In this document: one piece after another, positions 10,418 to 21,682 of the stretch | How the letters are laid out: every line of letters starts with the position of its first letter | Position numbering within the stretch: the first letter of the stretch is position 1 | NCBI GenBank assembly: GCA_030789695.1 | Contig: CM061142.1 | Location: 799,107,258 to 799,171,257, forward strand | Source of the DNA: Scilla litardierei | Lineage: Eukaryota; Streptophyta; Magnoliopsida; Asparagales; Asparagaceae | Direction of reading: 5' to 3' | DNA: 64,000 bases | Made by a program: the position numbers and the translations under genes | Notes under the pieces: generated by a model | Database searches by the model: none | Told to the model about the DNA's origin: nothing | What the model saw: the letters and a program-made list of their open reading frames with translations, nothing else

Positions 10418-10494
10418 CACTTATCAAGTGCCTTTATGCACTTATAAAGTGACTTTTTCCACTTATCGAGTGGCTTTTTCCACTTATCGAGTGG
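10418..10494 (-). repeat. short palindrome array CACTTATCGAGTG, copia 3' LTR
   Basis: Four copies at 10418, 10439, 10459 and 10480: CACTTATCAAGTG, CACTTATAAAGTG and twice CCACTTATCGAGTGG. Each has CACT/AGTG arms around a 5-nt centre, at 20-21 bp spacing, about two helical turns. It lies upstream of the TATA box in element sense. Confidence 0.85.
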
Positions 10495-10610
10495 TCCTTT
10501 TCACACGAGAAAAGGTTCCCTTCGTGCACGCTTTCGTGCATGCGACATCTGAGGTCCGTATCCCCTCATACATCCCCTCATGGGTGTATTCATGTCGTCC
10601 ATATCCAACA

Positions 10611-10626
10611 TCTCCCACTCACACTT
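10611..10626 (-). other. copia polypurine tract
   Basis: TCTCCCACTCACAC next to the LTR end reads as a purine-rich tract ending GTGGGAGA on the minus strand, the plus-strand primer for reverse transcription. Confidence 0.6.
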
Positions 10627-11625
10627 GAGGGGATTGTAAGGAAACATCTTTTCCTTTATCTCTTCTGTTTGTCATACCGAGAAATAGGCCATGTGACTGT
10701 CATGCGCATAGAGTCCGCTGTTGTGCACTTGTTAGAGATACACAACACTCCTCGAGGTGCAAAGTTGAGTAGATCAACGCATGCTTTACCCTAGATTATT
10801 TCTTCACATTTCTTATACTTTATATTCAACAATTGAATCCCATCTGGATTACAATTGGCTGGCCAGCTTTGAATCTCTAAAGTCCAAATGTGAATATGAA
10901 ATTAATCTTCCTCATCTTGCGATCCTTTTGATCTTGACTTGACTCGCTTTTCTAACATGCCCCGCCGGACCGAATTAACCATAGTCCATAGGCAACATGC
11001 TAAGATAACAATCACCCAGTCAAATTTTAAGGAACCAATTAGAGTCCATAAGGGTAACGAGTTAAGACCCATGTGGTCTTTGGGTCTCACATAATAGTAA
11101 ACACAATTACTATTCTAACCTAATTGTCAAAATGCATACGTAGTATGAATACGTATTACAACATCACTCCTTTCCCAGGGAGCGTATGTCTTAATGATGT
11201 TTTAAGGATGATAACCAAACACCACAATGTCTGACTTTGAGTCACTTTTACTACTCAAATAATCTTCTGGACTCACATCCCGCACAAGACAGATAGGATT
11301 TCAAAATCCTCTTAGATCTTTTGAAAACATCCATATGATGCAGATCTTTCATACGACCATTTTGTTTAAGTCATGACTCTAAATCGTCAGTCTGACGATT
11401 TTGACTTTAAACATGTCTCATCTTTATTTTACCCGTCTGATAAAATAAAGGCGGTTGCTCATGTGAGAAAGCCAACCTTAATCTGTCCGACATACTAAAA
11501 TTCAGCTGAGATTTCAAAAATGTACACAAACATTTCTTAAGAAATTCATATGCAATGTTGAAAAGAACTTTATTCTTTTATTAAATTTGATCATTTACAG
11601 ACATGGGAATTTACATTGGTACAAC
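10627..11625 (-). other. copia 3' untranslated region
   Basis: About 1 kb between the end of RNase H and the polypurine tract. It contains no supported reading frame or repeat. Confidence 0.6.
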
Positions 11626-12931
11626 TCAGCTCTTACGCAATCCTTGGGATGATAAGTGTTTGTAAAACACATCTCTGGGGATCGCCTTCGTAAGCGGATC
11701 CGCTATCATCTCATGCGTAGATATGTACCTTATGTCCACCTTCTTGGTCTTATCATAGTCTTTTGCAAATTTGTAGCGGATATCAATGTGTTTGGTCTTA
11801 CAATGGAATTTAGGATCTTTGACATAGGCTATAGATGCTTGACTGTCGATGTGTATAGGTACAACACTTGAGTCACTTGCATTAATTAGCCTGTCTAAGA
11901 ACTTCCTAAGCCAAACAGCCTCTTGGACTGCCATGCTAAATGCTACAAACTCGGCTTCCATAGTTGAAAGTGCGATGCAGGATTGTTTCTTGCTACTCCA
12001 GGATATTGCACCAGATCCGAGTAGAAAAACATATCCCGAGGTCGATCGTCGCTCATCGAGATCACCCGCCCAATCAGCATCAGTGTAGCCTTCGAGCCTC
12101 AAGGCATCTCCTTGATAGGATAAAGCATAGTCTGCAGTTCCTTTGAGATACCGCAGTATCCTCTTAACCGCTTTCCAGTGTACTTGCCCTGGGTTGGATT
12201 GGTAACGACTTACCATTCCAACGGCAAAACAGATGTCCGGTCTTGTACACATCATAGAGTACATAAGACTACCAACTGCACTGGAATATGGAACTTTTTC
12301 CATAATATCCTTTTCCTTTTGGTTCTTTGGACATGATTTCAGACATAAATTGTCGCACTTGCTTATAGGAGTATCAATGGACTTGCAGTCCTGCATATTA
12401 AACCGTTCTAGAACCTTCTTTATATAAGTCTCTTGTGAAAGAGAAAGAAGTTTCTTCGAACGATTCTTTGAAATCTTTACTCCAAGGATATATGCGGCTT
12501 CTTCCATGTCTTTCATCTCAAAAACTGATGAAAGCCAAGCCTTGATATCCATCACAAAGCCCTTGTCATTTCCGGCTATTAAAATGTCATCTACATATAG
12601 AGACATAATAACGTACTTGCTATTAATCCTCTTGATATATACGCAGTTATTTTCATCAAGCATGGAAAAACCATTTGATAAGACAACTTCTTGAAATCGT
12701 ATATACCATTGCCTCGAGGATTGTTTAAGACCATATATGGATTTACGAAGTTTACAAACCTTATGTTCGTTTCCTTCTTTTACAAACCCTGTTGGTTGTT
12801 CCATATAGATCTCCTCGTCCAATTCTCCATTGAGAAAGGCAGTCTTTACATCCATCTGATGTAATTCGAGGTCTAAGCAAGCTACCATTGCCAGAATCAG
12901 GCGAATCGAGGTAAAACAGACAACAGGTGGA
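11626..12931 (-). pseudogene. pol: copia pol: reverse transcriptase (main part) and RNase H
   Basis: The minus-strand frame from the frameshift to its stop encodes the RT core and RNase H. RT shows LDLELHQMDVKTAFLNG with its catalytic Asp, then YGLKQSSRQWY, then LYVDDILIAG (the YVDD site, near 12590). RNase H shows YTDADWAGD, then STMEAEF and HIDSQASIA. It ends ADPLTKAIPRDVFYKHL, the usual copia pol terminus. The upstream part of RT lies in another frame (12932-13946): one base appears deleted near 12931, within the conserved segment before the first RT Asp, so no full-length RT can be made. Confidence 0.92.
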
Positions 12932-14008
12932 AGGTCTCTTCGTAGTCTATCCCTTCCTGTTGCGTAAAACCTTTCGCGACAAGGCGAGCTTTATATCTGT
13001 CAATAGAGCCATCAGCCTTATGCTTGATCTTGAGAACCCATTTGTTCCCAATAGCTCTACGTCCTCTGGGTAAGTCAACTAAGTCCCAGACTTGGTTAAC
13101 TTTCATGGATTCCAACTCTTCCTTCATCGCTTCCATCCATTTGTCTTTCGCAGGACATGATACGGCCTGTTTGAAAGTAGCAGGCTCGTCATCATCTTGT
13201 AGTAAAGTCATAAAGGTTTGCGGAAATTCATCCTCAAATCTTAGAGGAGCCAACCTTGTACGACTACTACGTCGTATTTGAGATTCTTCAAGTCCTTGTT
13301 GACTCGAATTTAGATCAATTCTAATATCACTCTCACTTGGAATGTCGTTAGAAATGCTCCCACTTGGATCATTATTCCCGTATGGAATAGGATTAGTGTC
13401 ATTCGTATCATCCATTGGTGAAGTTTGAAACATATTTTCTTCTTCACCAAGAATTCTCCCACTCGAATGAGGTAATCCTTCTTGATCATTAATCTCAAAT
13501 AGAGATAAGTCCTGACTTATCTCGCCATGTCTTGGAAACTCGTTTTCCAAGAAAGTGACATCCCTCGACTCAAACTCAATTAGACCTCCATTGTCTTCCT
13601 GACTAACGAAAACATAACCTTTGGAGTTTTCTGCGTATCGTATAAAGATACATTTCCTTCCCCGTGGCCCAAGTTTACCATACTTATAGGAGGAAATATG
13701 TGCGTAGGATGCACATCCCCAAGGTTTCAAAATGTCTAAGTCAGGAGACCTTTGGTTCCACAACTCATAAGGAGTGGAGCTAACTGATTTCGAGGGTACG
13801 CGGTTCAAGATGAAAGCGGCCGTTAATAATGCATCACCCCAAAAGGTGATTGGCAAGTTAGCTTGCGCCATCATTGAACGGATCATTTCCATTAAAGTCC
13901 TATTTCTCCTTTCTGCAACACCATTTTGTTGTGGAGTATAAGGCATAGTTACCTGATGTACTATGCCCTTTTCATCACAAAGTTCCTTAAAACTTGTTGA
14001 TTGATATT
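12932..14008 (-). pseudogene. pol: copia pol: integrase C-terminal part and RT N-terminal part
   Basis: The frame opens with the third catalytic residue of integrase (PYTPQQNGVAERRNRTL, Glu near 13920), then the integrase C-terminal region (WGCASYAHISSYK), a Ser/Asp-rich linker, and the RT start (WMEAMKEELESMKVNQVWDL, WVLKIKHKADGSIDRYKARL). It is separated from the upstream frame by an apparent one-base insertion in a G run near 14013, inside the conserved segment around the second catalytic Asp. Confidence 0.9.
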
Positions 14009-15732
14009 CACCGCCCCCTATCGGTTCGTAAGACCTTAATCTTGCGATCTAATTGATTCTCCACTAAACTCATATAGTTCTTAAAGCAGGTTAATGCTTC
14101 ACTTTTGTGGGATATCAAATAGATATGTCCGAATCGGGTGAAATCATCAATAAAAGTGATGAAATAGGACTTTCCGCGTCTTGTCTTGACATTCATCGGA
14201 CCACATATGTCCAAATGGATGAGCTGTAATGGAACCTCGGCCCTTGTGCCGGTTCCAAATGGCTTGCGACAAGATTTCCCTACAAGGCACTGTTTGCAGG
14301 TCGACATTTCAACCTTTGAAACATTGGATAGAAGGCCACGTTTGGCAAGTCTATCCATTCGTGTTGGTCCAATGTGACCAAGCCTTGCATGCCAACAAAT
14401 TATATCAGACTCATAAGTCGATGAATTTGCAACAAGGAAATTTTCATTACAATATGAAGAGTCATACATTGTATTTAATACAATAAATCCTTTAAATACA
14501 TACCCAGTACCAATTATGGAATTATTACAACACAAGTCCATTTTACAATCATGAAAAAACCAGCTATAACCAAGACCCATTAACACGACCACAGATATTA
14601 TATTCCTTCGAATATCTGGAGCGAAGAGAACATCATGAAGTAGGAGAGTGCGGCCGTTGTCCAAGACTAGCTTGCAAGTCCCACCGGCTTTCACTTCAAC
14701 ACGTGTGTTGTTTCCTACATAGATCCACTTCGTTCCTTGGGGTATCCGGTGATACTCCACGAAGGACAGTCTGTCCCTTGCTATGTGGTCGGTGGCACCT
14801 GAATCAATTATCCAAAATGGATTAGATTCCACAAGAAATATTGAACTAGAAACACATATGTAACTAGTATAATTACAAGTTACCTCGTCGCCTCCACTCG
14901 TACACGAACGAGCATAGTGACCGAGCTTGTTGCATTTAAAGAACTTGATCCTCTTCAAGTCTTTCTTCTTGTGCCATTTCTTGTGCCCACCCTTATGTTT
15001 GGGTTTCTTGGTAGACTCAGGTTGCTTATTACGTTCATTGGTAGACTTTGAACGATCTTTCCTTTTCTTTCCCCCGTGTGAGGAACTAGCAACCATGTGC
15101 ACTTCTGCACTTGGCTTGGCAGCCGCAAGCCGCTCTTCCTCTAATTCGAGGTGCTTGGAAACATCGCTGAAGGTCTTGATGCTCTCATTGTGAGTGAGAT
15201 GCATCTTCATTTGGTCCCACCCATTTGGTAGGGAATGTATGACTCCTTGAATTTGTTGCTCATCAGTGAGCACATGACCCGCATCCTTTAACTCTGAGAT
15301 AAGATTTGCCATATGTCGCAGATGTTTCCCCATGGAATGATCTGGACGTTTCTTGTATGAATCAAATCTTATAGTTAAGGCGCGAAGTTTGGACACCGAT
15401 GTGCCACCAAACTTTTCCTCAAGCTTGGACCATATGTCCATGGCTAAGTCATGCTCTCGGAAGATGCGCATTATGTCATCAGCCATACTGCTTAATAACG
15501 TAATACGAGCTATCTTGTTCTTCCGAGACCAAGCTTCAAAAGCTTCCTTGTCTCGTCTGTGTTGGGCCGTAATGCCCAACTCGGGTTCAATCATTACGTT
15601 CTTTAGAGTTTCGAGCACTTCTTGCTCCTCTAAAACGTATTGTATCTTGATGGACCAAAGTTTGTAATTATCGCCGTTGAGTTTTTCACCTCTGTTTAAC
15701 TCAGCGACGATATTCTTTGAAGCGGAAGACAT
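14008..15732 (-). pseudogene. gag-pol: copia gag, protease and integrase N-terminal part
   Basis: Gag begins at the Met at 15732 (MSSASKNIVAELNRGEKLNG); upstream in-frame codons lie in the leader. It has the gag core (LWSIKIQYVLEEQE to LEEERLAAAK), a Lys-rich stretch, and a zinc knuckle reading FFKCNKLGHYARSC. The first Cys of CX2CX4HX4C is Phe here, so the knuckle looks broken. Protease has WIIDSGATDHI (near 14800). Integrase starts with WHARLGHIGPTRM and CKQCLVGKS (zinc region), then IHLDICGPM (first catalytic Asp) and VLRTDRG (second), where a one-base frameshift ends the frame. Confidence 0.92.
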
Positions 15733-16290
15733 TTTACTTTTAAAATGCTGCAAAAGACACAAAACCGAAGGTTTGATCAAAAACATTGCATTGAAAATTC
15801 TTAAAATATAATTTCCATTTGAAATGATAATAGAATATCCCATTTGGATATTTCTAATTTCAACTCCCACTTGGAATGATATTTATAATTTGATAAGTTA
15901 CTTTCGAAAAATATTGAAGATGTTACTCTAGAATCAGAAAGGTCACTATGTTTCCAATCACCATTTAGAGTAACTTTTAACATTTCCCCATCACTTTATC
16001 AAATAAAAGTACTCTTATAGTACTTCGCAGCGGAAAAGCATTTTTTGAAAACGTATTTTTCAAAACGTATGAAAACGTATTTTTCAAAAAATGTATATTT
16101 CAACTTAGTACCCTTATGATACTAGTGAAATATTCGGCACTTCCTGACCATTTGCCGGGAATGTAGCCGTGCCAAGGCCGGATTCCCCCTGAGGGGATTT
16201 TTCTGCAAGCCATTGTCGCTGGCTCCCGTATGGATCCAGGCGCTTCCCCCCGTATGGGAGAATTTTGCCGCAGACGACTGTCGTTGGCCC
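15733..16290 (-). other. copia 5' leader, gag-proximal part
   Basis: Non-coding leader between the GGCC-rich repeat and gag. It contains repeats of ACGTATTTTTCAAAA-like sequence near 16040-16100. No gene is seen. Confidence 0.5.
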
Positions 16291-16850
16291 CGTATGGGCT
16301 AGCCTTGCAGGTGGCCGGGGCCGAAATCATTGGCAAGGCCTCTGGCTGAATTGGTCGACCAAAAATCCTGGATTGGTCGACCAATACCGACCAAGGATCC
16401 GGCACCCCCCCGGCGGCCAGGGCCTCTGCCCTGGCCGAGGCTGGCCATAGGCCGGCCAAGGGCCTCTGCCCTGGCCGGCCAGGGGCCCTGGCCGAGGCCG
16501 GCCCTGGCCTCTGCCAGGGCCGGCCATGGCCTTGGCAGAGCCCAGGGCCGGCCAGGCTCTGCCCTGGCCTCTGCCAGGGCCGGCAGGGTCCTGGCCCCTG
16601 GCCAGGGCGCCGACCCTGGCCTCTGCCAGGGCCGGCAGGGCCCTGGCTTCCGGCCAGGGCCGGCCGGGCCCTGGCCTGGCCGCAGCCAGGGCTCTCTGGC
16701 CCTGGCCGAGGCCGGCCAGGGCTGGCCCTGGCCTGGCCAGGGCCCCCTGGTCCTGGCCTGGCCGCGGCCAGGGCCCCCTGGCCCTGGCCGTGGCCGGCCT
16801 TGGCCTTTTGGTCTTGGCCGACCATGGCCCATATGGCCATGGCCGGCCAC
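16291..16850. repeat. GGCC-rich minisatellite in the copia leader
   Basis: About 550 bp of very high GC, made of short variants of CTGGCC, GGCCAGGG and GGCCGGCC in irregular tandem. GGCC palindromes occur every few bases, so both strands can fold strongly. Long reading frames on both strands (Gly/Pro/Ala/Arg-rich) are by-products of the repeat. Its position, between primer site and gag, means it would be part of the element RNA leader. Confidence 0.85.
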
Positions 16851-17422
16851 CCCTTTGCATGGGGTTACCGCACACCCCGCCGGAGGGGTGGCCGTGGTGG
16901 TTATTGGCCGTAGCCAACCCCCCTCCGCATGGGAAGGGGGGGTGCATTGCCTTCATAGCCCATTTGGCCATGGTGATTAAGCACCAAAAAGTCATCTTCG
17001 CCGATGGGAATAACTACCATCTTCTTCCTCGATGAAGCACCCGTTCGTCGATGAAGCACCCGTTCGTCGAGAAAGTAGTTATTCTCTAATGGCCGTGTGC
17101 CAAAAATGAAAAATAACATACTTTAAAGTTCGTAAACTACACGCTCCACATGAAGAGAGTTCACATTCCCTATGAATGGAGACTCGGCAGCCATGAAGAG
17201 TGCGAGCTTGACGATATGAACGGTCGGTTCCTCCCGTCACGGAGAGTTCCTGCCATATCCGTAATGACAGAAGACCCTAACGTGAAAAGAACAACCGCTG
17301 CGTTCTCTCCGTCACGAAGCGTTCCTACCAAATCCATAATGGTAGAATACCCATTCGTGAAAAAGACAACGCCTCATTCATCGGTTCGACGGGACGGCGG
17401 TTTGACCGGGGCGAACCCGTAT
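16851..17422 (-). other. copia 5' leader, LTR-proximal part
   Basis: Non-coding, between the primer site and the GGCC repeat. A short tandem GATGAAGCACCCGTTCGTCG lies at 17033-17070, and two copies of a CGTCACG..GTTCCT block at 17236 and 17310. No protein domain. Confidence 0.5.
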
Positions 17423-17435
17423 GGCTCTGATACCA
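17423..17435 (-). other. primer-binding site, tRNA-iMet
   Basis: On the minus strand TGGTATCAGAGCC, complementary to the 3' end of plant initiator methionine tRNA, one base inside the 5' LTR. This is the standard copia primer site and confirms the element's orientation. Confidence 0.93.
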
Positions 17436-17701
17436 ATGTAGGATCCTGACAAAACAAGGACGTTAGGATCGAATAATAAAGTTGAGACTTACGCTTGCGT
17501 ATGCGGCACCGTAATCTCGGAACTTCACCCTCAGATTCTCCACAACGGTCGATACTTCGTCACGGAGGATCGAAGCAGAGTTTCACCGCCTAAATCTCTA
17601 ACTAAAAGAGGATTTTAATGGAAGGGAGAAGAAGAACATAAGATGCCTTATGCAAACTTATGGCATGGAAAATGTGGTATGAATGCCTTACCCTTGGGTC
17701 C

Positions 17702-17709
17702 TATTTATA
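17702..17709 (-). promoter_or_regulatory. TATA box, copia 5' LTR
   Basis: TATAAATA on the minus strand, downstream of the palindrome array at 17795-17871 and upstream of the leader. Confidence 0.65.
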
Positions 17710-17794
17710 GGCTTTAGGGGTGGTTATTGTAGGAAATAACCAATTATAAGCTTATTAGCCTATATTAGCACATTCATTTATCCTCTTCTTCATT

Positions 17795-17871
17795 CACTTA
17801 TCAAGTGCCTTTATGCACTTATAAAGTGACTTTTTCCACTTATCGAGTGGCTTTTTCCACTTATCGAGTGG
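17795..17871 (-). repeat. short palindrome array CACTTATCGAGTG, copia 5' LTR
   Basis: Same four-copy array as 10418-10494, unchanged in spacing. Confidence 0.85.
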
Positions 17872-17987
17872 TCCTTTTCACACGAGAAAAGGTTCCCTTC
17901 GTGCACGCTTTCGTGCATGCGACATCTGAGGTCAGTATACCCTCATACATTCCCTCATGGGTGTATTCATGTCGTCCATATCCAACA

Positions 17988-18444
17988 CTTGAACCCCGCA
18001 CCCCTTGGCTTTGGAGCGGAATGACTTACCACCAGGACACCCTCTCGTGGGGCTATATGATATATATATATATATATATATATAACATATAACCTTTAAC
18101 CATAAAGCATTACCTCTGCTTATATTTCAATTTAAACTAAAGCCAAATAAGCATTGCCCTCTTGAGAACCTATATGGGGAGATAAATGAATTCATACTCA
18201 TCTAATTATAAACTAAAGCCAAATAAAGCCAAATATCACATATAACCCTAAAGCTTGTTGGATATGTTCTTGATCATGACAGTGTTACGCATCATAAACC
18301 TAAAGACTAACACACGCATCTGCGCGCGCACACATATATCACATATCATATGGGGAATTATTACAAATTTCAAGAAATTCTTACCTGCTCCGCTCTCCTC
18401 CGTTTGAGTAGCTCATGTACCTCAGGAGTAATGGCAATACAGAA
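17988..18444. other. non-coding flank with a short (TA)n tract
   Basis: Holds a (TA)12 tract at 18061-18084 and an AT-rich stretch with no supported gene. Confidence 0.5.
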
Positions 18445-19646
18445 TCACAAAAATGCATTCTCCTCCTGCATCTTCGTCATTGTCTCCACAACATGTATTA
18501 AGGTCGCCTGCACTGTCGTGATGCCCGGAACATCGGTGGATGGGGGATCCTGTGTGACACTCTCATGATGTGATGAGGAAGAACCGGTCGTGTCCTCGTA
18601 GTCATGCGACTCCACACCTCTCATCCGGCACCGGTTCTTCTTCCTCCCTTTGAGTGCCTTCGCAATGATCACGTCCTCGTCTAGCCTACTGAGCGGCGCA
18701 GTGGCACTCGAGCATGACTGGGACAGTGCCATGTTACAAAATTTATTTCCTATATGCATTAAAACTGCATAATATAATGTAAACGTAATTATTTACTAAC
18801 CGTCAGCGCCCGATTCTTAGCCAACTTCTCGGCATCACTGTACTTTGGGTGGGCCTGAGTAAGTGTCTGCTCCACCAATGACTTGATACCCAGTTGGCCA
18901 TAAGACCAAAAAGAAACAAGTTAGATAATATTCTATCATAACATAATATATGTTACAAATTTTAATTAAAACATTTTACTGAAACTTCCAACTCGTGTGC
19001 AATCTGGCTGAAGCTCTTAGAGCTGGCATGATGCTCATAGCTTCGAGGAGCATGGCGGTTGGAGGCAGCAATATTTGACATTTTTGTAAAAATTTAAAGT
19101 ATGTCAGATAAACACATATAAACAATATATTAAATTAACAAATATGAAATATATCTTCCCTTCGGATGACTCCCACAGGAAACAATATCCGAAGAATTGC
19201 AACGTGTCGGCACGGTTGTCTAGACACCAGTACTGCTCCCAGTCTGCTGGGAACCGTTGCTAGCACTTCTTTTTCAAATCATTACGCCACTGGACAAGTG
19301 CATCCTGGATCTTCCTAAAGCAGTAACGCCAGTCGTTTGGGTTGTGGTCCAGGACGTAATGCCTCTGTGATAGATAACAAACACATTAAAAATAATAAAT
19401 ACATATTAAAAACATAAATTTAAAATGTAGCTTACGTACATTGATCGTATGCCAATAGGTGACAATGGACTCGTGCCGTTGCTCCCTCCAAGGGAGGCAC
19501 ATGTTGATGATATCTGACATTTTAGACTGGGAAACAAGGAAATTATTAAATTTTAAACACCACGGTCCAACGGGTGCACCATGGCTCCACTGCATAACGC
19601 CTCGCTGCCCAGTGTCAGGAACCAGCCCTGACATTTTCGTGCCCAT
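18445..19646 (-). pseudogene. decayed En/Spm-type (CACTA) transposase-like exons
   Basis: Separate minus-strand blocks read like the plant transposase family of the Ptta/En/Spm type: MSGLVPDTGQRGVMQWSHGA (near 19630), a Trp-rich block with DWEQYWCLDNRADTLQFF (near 19230), SNRHAPRSYEHHASSKSF (near 19050), a segment with QTLTQAHPKYSDAEKLAKNR (near 18850), and an open Ser-rich C-terminal block (18445-18759). They are separated by AT-rich gaps that may be introns. An in-frame TAG interrupts the Trp-rich block near 19258. The family call is from recall of typical motifs, so moderate at best; no terminal inverted repeats were found. Confidence 0.4.
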
Positions 19647-19693
19647 AGTCCCTCCTTAGGTGGATGGTTTGTGCCTGCGAAAAACCTAAAAAA

Positions 19694-20005
19694 TTAAATG
19701 CATAATTTCGATTGAAATAAATATGTTTTCATATCTTGTCGTCTGATGCACTCATCTTTGGCCGTGATCATCCTCGGAAGGGCAGTGTTTATCAAAAACT
19801 CGGTAATATCCCGCTGAGATTTTAAATTGTCTGTCTGCCTCTTATTGTTCTGTTCGTACCTAGCGGCAGATGCTGGTACGGTAGCACCCTCTATTGCAGG
19901 GTCGTACTGAATGTACTCGACCACCTGTACTTGGACCTGGGACCTGTGAGGGGGCAGTCTGAGACTTGGTTGCAGCCTGTACCAAGGTTGACCCGGGAGT
20001 ATCAA
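19694..20005 (-). other. possible exon of the same decayed gene, unknown
   Basis: A 103-residue open frame with a Gln/Pro/Val-rich start and an Asn/Gln/Lys-rich end. I do not recognise it. Its position next to the En/Spm-like blocks and its Pro-rich character suggest it is part of the same decayed locus. Confidence 0.25.
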
Positions 20006-20089
20006 TAGGTATATCCTCTATGCCACATGCATCCGTATGACAAAATAAAATTAAAAATTCAATTAGTTTAACCAACAGAACAAAACATT

Positions 20090-20600
20090 TAAAGTAGAAA
20101 TATGTGTACCTGTGCCAGTGAGCAGTGGGGCATGTGAGGCAGGGGAACCATGTCCTGCAGGGCCTAAAAATTTATAAAGAATTTTACCAATTAGTTATCC
20201 AAAAAATTAAAAGGTCCACATTATACAAACATACTACAACTACAAAATAAGCGTACATGTCCCAGATGGCGGGATGGTATTTGCAAATGGGAGGTATATC
20301 CTGCAGTGCCTGAAAATGTATAAAGTATTTTACCAATTAGTTATCCAAAAAATTAAAAGGTGCACGTTATCCATACATATTAAAATTACAAAATATGCAT
20401 ATTTGAATCGGAGGGCTGAGGGGTATGTGCACCGGGGGAGTCATGTCCTGCAGGGCCTAAAAATATTTTAAAATTTTTAGTAATTAGTTATCCAAAAAAT
20501 TAAAATGTCAACATTATACGGACACACTACAACTACAAAATAAGCATACATGTCCCATAGGGCGGAGGGTTTGTGGGTCCTTGTACATGGCCTAGACCCC
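20090..20600 (-). repeat. 146-bp tandem repeat with exon-like core, 3+ copies
   Basis: CTGCAG with flanking GG/TG-CC-TAAAA sequence recurs at 20155, 20301 and 20448 (spacings 146 and 147), with a partial fourth copy near 20560. Each unit has a 50-60 bp GC-richer core followed by an AT-rich spacer containing TTAGTTATCCAAAAAATTAA. On the minus strand the core begins after TTTTAG and, in two copies, ends before GTAC, so it resembles a small exon amplified with its intron. Confidence 0.65.
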
Positions 20601-20941
20601 GATCCTATCACCTTGGCAAAAACTCACTTCATCTGCACTTCTTAATATTTATTAATAAAAAGAAAAATTGATGTATAAGTGATGTAAATATTTTCATATT
20701 TTATATAAAAGAAAAGTGTTGTAAACAGAATGAAGAAATTCACACTCTTTATTAATTCTTGACAAATTCTTCATTGAAAATTAAGCTTTCTACAATTACA
20801 TGTTCTTATTGCTAAGTAATCAAAAAATTCAATAAGTTGATGTTGATGTTGAAGCCATATGTTACCGAGTCCAACCAGTAGATGAAAGGACTTTGGGTAG
20901 TGTGGTTCTTCGTCTTGTGCACTCTACGTCTATGATACACG
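20601..20941. other. non-coding, nothing recognised
   Basis: AT-rich sequence ending at the SIRE-like LTR border. No primer site sits next to that border. Confidence 0.4.
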
Positions 20942-21682
20942 TGTAATGCCCTGATAGCTACTGCACAAGTACTAGAGGGGGGGGGGGTGAATAGTACTTT
21001 AAAATAATCAAGAGTATAATTCCTAATTATCGTGCAAACACAACCAACAATACGGAATGAAAATTGACAAACAAGAATTAAGCAATGCAAACAAATGATG
21101 TAACGGGTTCGGATCCACCCAAGTCTCCCCGACTTGTTCCCGGTGATTCTACGTCCTAAACCCGGATCCCCTTCGGCTACTTGAGTTAGAATCCTCTAAC
21201 CCAAGTTTGCACTATGAAATTCTTGTAGAAACCCTCTACAAGATCAAATCATACACAAATGAAAACGTGACTCCCACAACCCGGGATCACGATCTTCTCT
21301 CACAACCGAGAGATAAACTTGCAATATCAAAGTAAATGAAACAATAAACACTTACCAACAAAATCATATGCCTTGAGTAAACTTACTGATTTTAGGGCAA
21401 GGAAGATTTTGAGGAAGAAGATGACACCAAACCCTAGCTCCACCAAGATGAACAACAATAGATGGCTAGGGTGAAGATGGTGACTTGGAATCAAGCTCTT
21501 AGCTTGAGTAGCTCACAATGAATGAGAATCTCTCTTGAGGAATTAGAGTGAGGGAGAGATTCTTGTGAGTAATGAGGGAGCTTAGAAATGAGAATTGAAT
21601 GCTCTCTCTTTGATTCTCTAAAACTCAATAATGGCAGCCTTGAATGCTAGGTTAGAAGCACTTCAAGTATATATAGGATGGA
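20942..21682 (-). repeat. SIRE-like copia LTR fragment
   Basis: Starts TGTAATGCCCTG and aligns along its length with the LTR beginning at 59966, including GTACTAGAGGGG, GATCCACCCAAGTCTCCCCG and the TATATATA box (21668-21675 here). It stops at 21682 where the tandem LTR array begins, so the U3 part with any inverted-repeat array is missing. The two LTRs differ clearly, roughly 15 per cent by eye, so they need not belong to one insertion. Confidence 0.8.

Larger units (their letters stand above)
10060..10610 (-). repeat. copia 3' LTR (551 bp)
   Basis: Bounded by TGTAGGAT and ATCCAACA in the plus sense. It is the downstream LTR of the minus-strand element and nearly identical to 17437-17987. 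It contains the CACTTATCGAGTG array (10418-10494) and a minus-strand TATA box (10325-10332). Confidence 0.95.
10060..17987 (-). mobile_element. Ty1/copia retrotransposon, complete but defective (7.9 kb)
   Basis: Two 551-bp LTRs (10060-10610 and 17437-17987) flank a minus-strand gag-PR-IN-RT-RNase H region. The order, with IN before RT, defines Ty1/copia. A tRNA-iMet primer site is next to the right (5') LTR and a polypurine tract next to the left (3') LTR. The flanks CTCGA and CTTGA look like a 5-bp target-site duplication with one C/T change. The two LTRs differ at roughly 15 positions by eye. Two single-base frameshifts (near 14013 and 12931) break pol. The lineage within Ty1/copia is not decided. 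Confidence 0.95.
17437..17987 (-). repeat. copia 5' LTR (551 bp)
   Basis: Starts TGTAGGATC and ends TATCCAACA in plus sense, the same length as the left LTR. It is the promoter LTR of the minus-strand element, with TATAAATA at 17702-17709. The flank CTTGA (17988-17992) pairs with CTCGA at the other end as a probable TSD. Confidence 0.95.

Noticed and set aside
16299..17035. Long Gly/Pro/Ala/Arg-rich reading frames on both strands
   Set aside because: They exist on both strands in several frames at once because the GGCC repeat contains few stop codons; no domain is present.
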